Shown piece by piece: positions 3,716 to 5,319 of a stretch of DNA of 5,319 nt (position 1 is the stretch's first letter; every line of letters begins with the position of its first letter). This stretch comes from Pseudomonadota bacterium (GTDB lineage Bacteria > Pseudomonadota > Gammaproteobacteria > Xanthomonadales > Xanthomonadaceae): the NCBI GenBank assembly GCA_023423235.1, contig JAFAFY010000336.1:1-5319 (forward strand), written 5' to 3'. The position numbers were made by a program, and so were the translations under genes. The notes under the pieces are model-generated. The model searched no databases. It was given only the letters and a program-made list of their open reading frames with translations, and was not told the DNA's origin.

Positions 3716-4441
3716 TCAGCGCGAGGCGCGCAACGCCTGCTGCTCGGCGAGCGTCAGCGCGACATTGTCGCGCAGGTAGGCCGGTTCGATCCGGTCGGCG
3801 GGAACCGCCTCGCCGCGCGCGAACGCAGCCGCGCCCAGCCGCGCCAGGTCGGCGGCGTGCGGCAGCGCCTGCGCGTCGATGGCGGCCATGCGCGTGCCCA
3901 GCCGTGCCGCCAGGGCGCCCTCGCCCGCAGCGAAGCCGGTGCCGACGCCACGCCAGGCGGCAGTCGCCAAGGCCTGCGGCAGTTCCGGCAGCACCACGGC
4001 ATCCGGCGGCCCGACGCATTCGTCATCAAGGGCGCGCGGGCCGGCCACTTCCAGCGCAAACGCGGCGCTGTAGACCTCGCCCATGCGCGCGTCGATCGCG
4101 GCCAGCACCAGGCCGTCGTCGCCGGCCGCCTCGGCGCCACGCATCGCCAGCACCGCAAGCGTCGACAGCGCGACCACGGGCCGGTCCAGCCCCAGCGCGA
4201 CGCCCTGGGCCAGCGCGATCGCCAGGCGCACGCCGGTGAACGCGCCGGGGCCGCGACTGACCGCGATGGCGTCGAGCTGGCTGCGCGCCAGACCGGCCTC
4301 GGCCAGCAAGGCCTCGGCCCATGGCAAGGCGAGTTCGGCGTGCCGGCGCGGGGCGATCTCGAAACGCTCGAGCACGCGGCCCGCGTCCCAGACGGCGACG
4401 GAACAGGCTTCGGTGGCGGTCTCGAACGCGAGCAGCTTCAT
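3716..4441 (-). CDS. tsaB: tRNA t6A biosynthesis protein TsaB (YeaZ)
   Basis: The 241-residue protein matches TsaB (231 in E. coli), an ASKHA-fold scaffold protein without its own catalysis. It dimerises with TsaD and works with TsaE and TsaC to make threonylcarbamoyl-adenosine at position 37 of ANN-decoding tRNAs in the cytoplasm. The family signatures are all present: N-terminal LAFETATEACSVAV (4-17), the RGPGAFTGVRLAIALAQGVALG segment (from 63, the TsaD-contact helix), IDARMGEVY (116-124) and the C-terminal IEPAYLRDNVA (218-228). The start ATG (4439-4441) overlaps the TGA of the upstream helicase gene as ATGA. No independent Shine-Dalgarno site is seen, which points to translational coupling. 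In E. coli tsaB also lies next to yoaA. t6A genes are usually essential, so this is likely a housekeeping gene. Confidence 0.95.
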   Translation of the reverse strand: MKLLAFETATEACSVAVWDAGRVLERFEIAPRRHAELALPWAEALLAEAGLARSQLDAIAVSRGPGAFTGVRLAIALAQGVALGLDRPVVALSTLAVLAMRGAEAAGDDGLVLAAIDARMGEVYSAAFALEVAGPRALDDECVGPPDAVVLPELPQALATAAWRGVGTGFAAGEGALAARLGTRMAAIDAQALPHAADLARLGAAAFARGEAVPADRIEPAYLRDNVALTLAEQQALRASR

Positions 4442-5319
4442 GGGCGGTGGAGGTCGGTGGACGGAAGGGGCGCGTCGCCATCGGGCGTCGCGTCGGCGAT
4501 TGTCGCAGCCTCAGCGGCGCTGGCGCCATGCGTGGACGCAGCGAAGAACGCGGCGACATCGACCACTTCGCGCGTGCGCGGCAGCGGCGGCAGCGAGTCG
4601 AGGAAGCGCCGGCCGTAGCCCTTGCCGACCAGCCGCGGGTCGCACAGCACCAGCACGCCGCGATCGCGCTCGGTGCGGATCAGCCGGCCCACGCCCTGCT
4701 TGAGCGCGATCACCGCCTGCGGCAGTTGCTCGTCGCGGAACGGTTGGCCGCCGGCGCGGCGGATCGCATCGAGCCGGGCCTCGAACACCGGGTCGTCGGG
4801 CGCGGCGAACGGCAGCTTGTCGATGACCACGACGCTCAGCGCATCCCCGGCGACATCGACGCCCTCGCGGAAACTCGCCGCGCCCAGCAGCACGCCGTTG
4901 CCGGACTCGCGGAACTGCTGCAGCAGCACGTGGCGCGGCGCCTCGCCCTGTACGAACAGCGGCCACGGGCAGGCCGCGCCGGCGGCGCGCAGCAGCGCCG
5001 CGGCCTCGCGTAGCGCGCGGTGCGAGGCGAACAGCAGGAACGCGCGTCCGCCCGAGGCTTCGAGGACCGGGCGCACCGCGGCGATGATCGCGGCGGTGTA
5101 GCCCGGCGCCTGCGGATGCGGCAGGCCGGGCGGCAGGTAGCACAGCGCCTGCTGCTGCCAGTCGAACGGGCTGGGCGAGAGCAGGGTCTGCGGCGCGTCC
5201 AGGCCGAGGCGCGCGGCGACGTGGTCGAAGTGGCCGTCGACCGCCAGCGTGGCGGAGGTGAACACCCAGGCCGCGCGCGACTGCTCGCGATGCGTGCGCA
5301 GCGGGCCGGAGACATCCAG
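4438..5319 (-). CDS. yoaA: DinG/XPD-family ATP-dependent DNA helicase YoaA (C-terminal part, cut by window edge)
   Basis: The last 293 codons are present; the N-terminal half with Walker A, the DEAH box and the four iron-sulfur cysteines lies beyond the right edge. Visible superfamily 2 motifs, numbered from the first codon in the window, are FTSATL (20-25, motif III), LLFASHRAL (95-103, motif IV), GAASFREGVDVAGD (146-159, motif V), VIDKLPF (165-171) and QGVGRLIR (208-215, motif VI with the arginine finger). The stretch around ALKQGVGRLIR, DRGVLVLCD and SLPPLPRTR is close to the end of E. coli YoaA, a DNA repair helicase that partners the HolC (chi) subunit of the replicase. After residue 257 there is an Ala/Pro/Asp-rich tail of about 36 residues, apparently disordered. 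The neighbouring tsaB, overlapping by four bases, supports YoaA over DinG, because the same pair adjoins in E. coli. Confidence 0.92.
   Translation of the reverse strand: MDVSGPLRTHREQSRAAWVFTSATLAVDGHFDHVAARLGLDAPQTLLSPSPFDWQQQALCYLPPGLPHPQAPGYTAAIIAAVRPVLEASGGRAFLLFASHRALREAAALLRAAGAACPWPLFVQGEAPRHVLLQQFRESGNGVLLGAASFREGVDVAGDALSVVVIDKLPFAAPDDPVFEARLDAIRRAGGQPFRDEQLPQAVIALKQGVGRLIRTERDRGVLVLCDPRLVGKGYGRRFLDSLPPLPRTREVVDVAAFFAASTHGASAAEAATIADATPDGDAPLPSTDLHRP

Noticed and set aside
2635..4239. Plus-strand open frame of 534 codons across the gap, signal peptidase gene and tsaB
   Set aside because: It is antisense to two well-identified genes; the part in the gap has no start signal or recognisable domain and the remainder is Arg/Ala/Pro-rich.
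4321..5013. Plus-strand open frame of 230 codons opposite yoaA
   Set aside because: Antisense shadow of the helicase, which shows helicase motifs III to VI in order on the other strand.

Overview
The window is a chromosomal segment from a high-GC gammaproteobacterium, most likely a member of the Xanthomonadaceae (Luteimonas/Lysobacter/Xanthomonas type). This placement is inferred from the strong G/C third-position bias, which leaves long antisense frames open, and from the protein types present. All genes look like ordinary chromosomal genes. There is no integrase, transposase, CRISPR array, phage gene or toxin-antitoxin pair.

Layout. Positions 1-364, minus strand: the first 40 codons of rimK (ribosomal protein S6 glutamate ligase, cut by the window edge), preceded by a complete tRNA-Gly(CCC) with its own terminator-like hairpin and a good sigma70-type promoter. 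Positions 365-2209, minus strand: a complete 614-residue GDSL esterase autotransporter of the EstA type, with signal peptide, Ser-Asp-His triad and a C-terminal beta-barrel ending in Phe. Positions 2210-2389: a 180-bp divergent intergenic region with an AT-rich perfect palindrome. Positions 2390-2590, plus strand: thiS, the sulfur-carrier protein of thiamine thiazole synthesis, the only plus-strand gene and without its usual partner thiG. Positions 2591-3000: a 410-bp convergent intergenic region with no credible gene but several hairpins and degenerate repeat-like segments. Positions 3001-5319, minus strand: a gene run yoaA (5' end off the window) - tsaB - short lepB-like signal peptidase I.

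How the genes relate. yoaA and tsaB overlap by four bases (ATGA), so their translation is probably coupled. yoaA (DinG/XPD-type helicase, DNA repair) and tsaB (tRNA t6A synthesis) are also neighbours in E. coli. The signal peptidase gene follows tsaB after 70 bp and is probably in the same transcript. The esterase and thiS are transcribed divergently and have no functional link that I can see. The tRNA and rimK probably share transcription in part, because the tRNA terminator lies directly upstream of rimK and no separate rimK promoter is evident.

I did not find a convincing new biological system. The points most worth checking are the short signal peptidase with a divergent C-terminal motif, the stand-alone and possibly leaderless thiS, the repeat-rich convergent gap behind it, and the palindrome between the divergent esterase and thiS genes.
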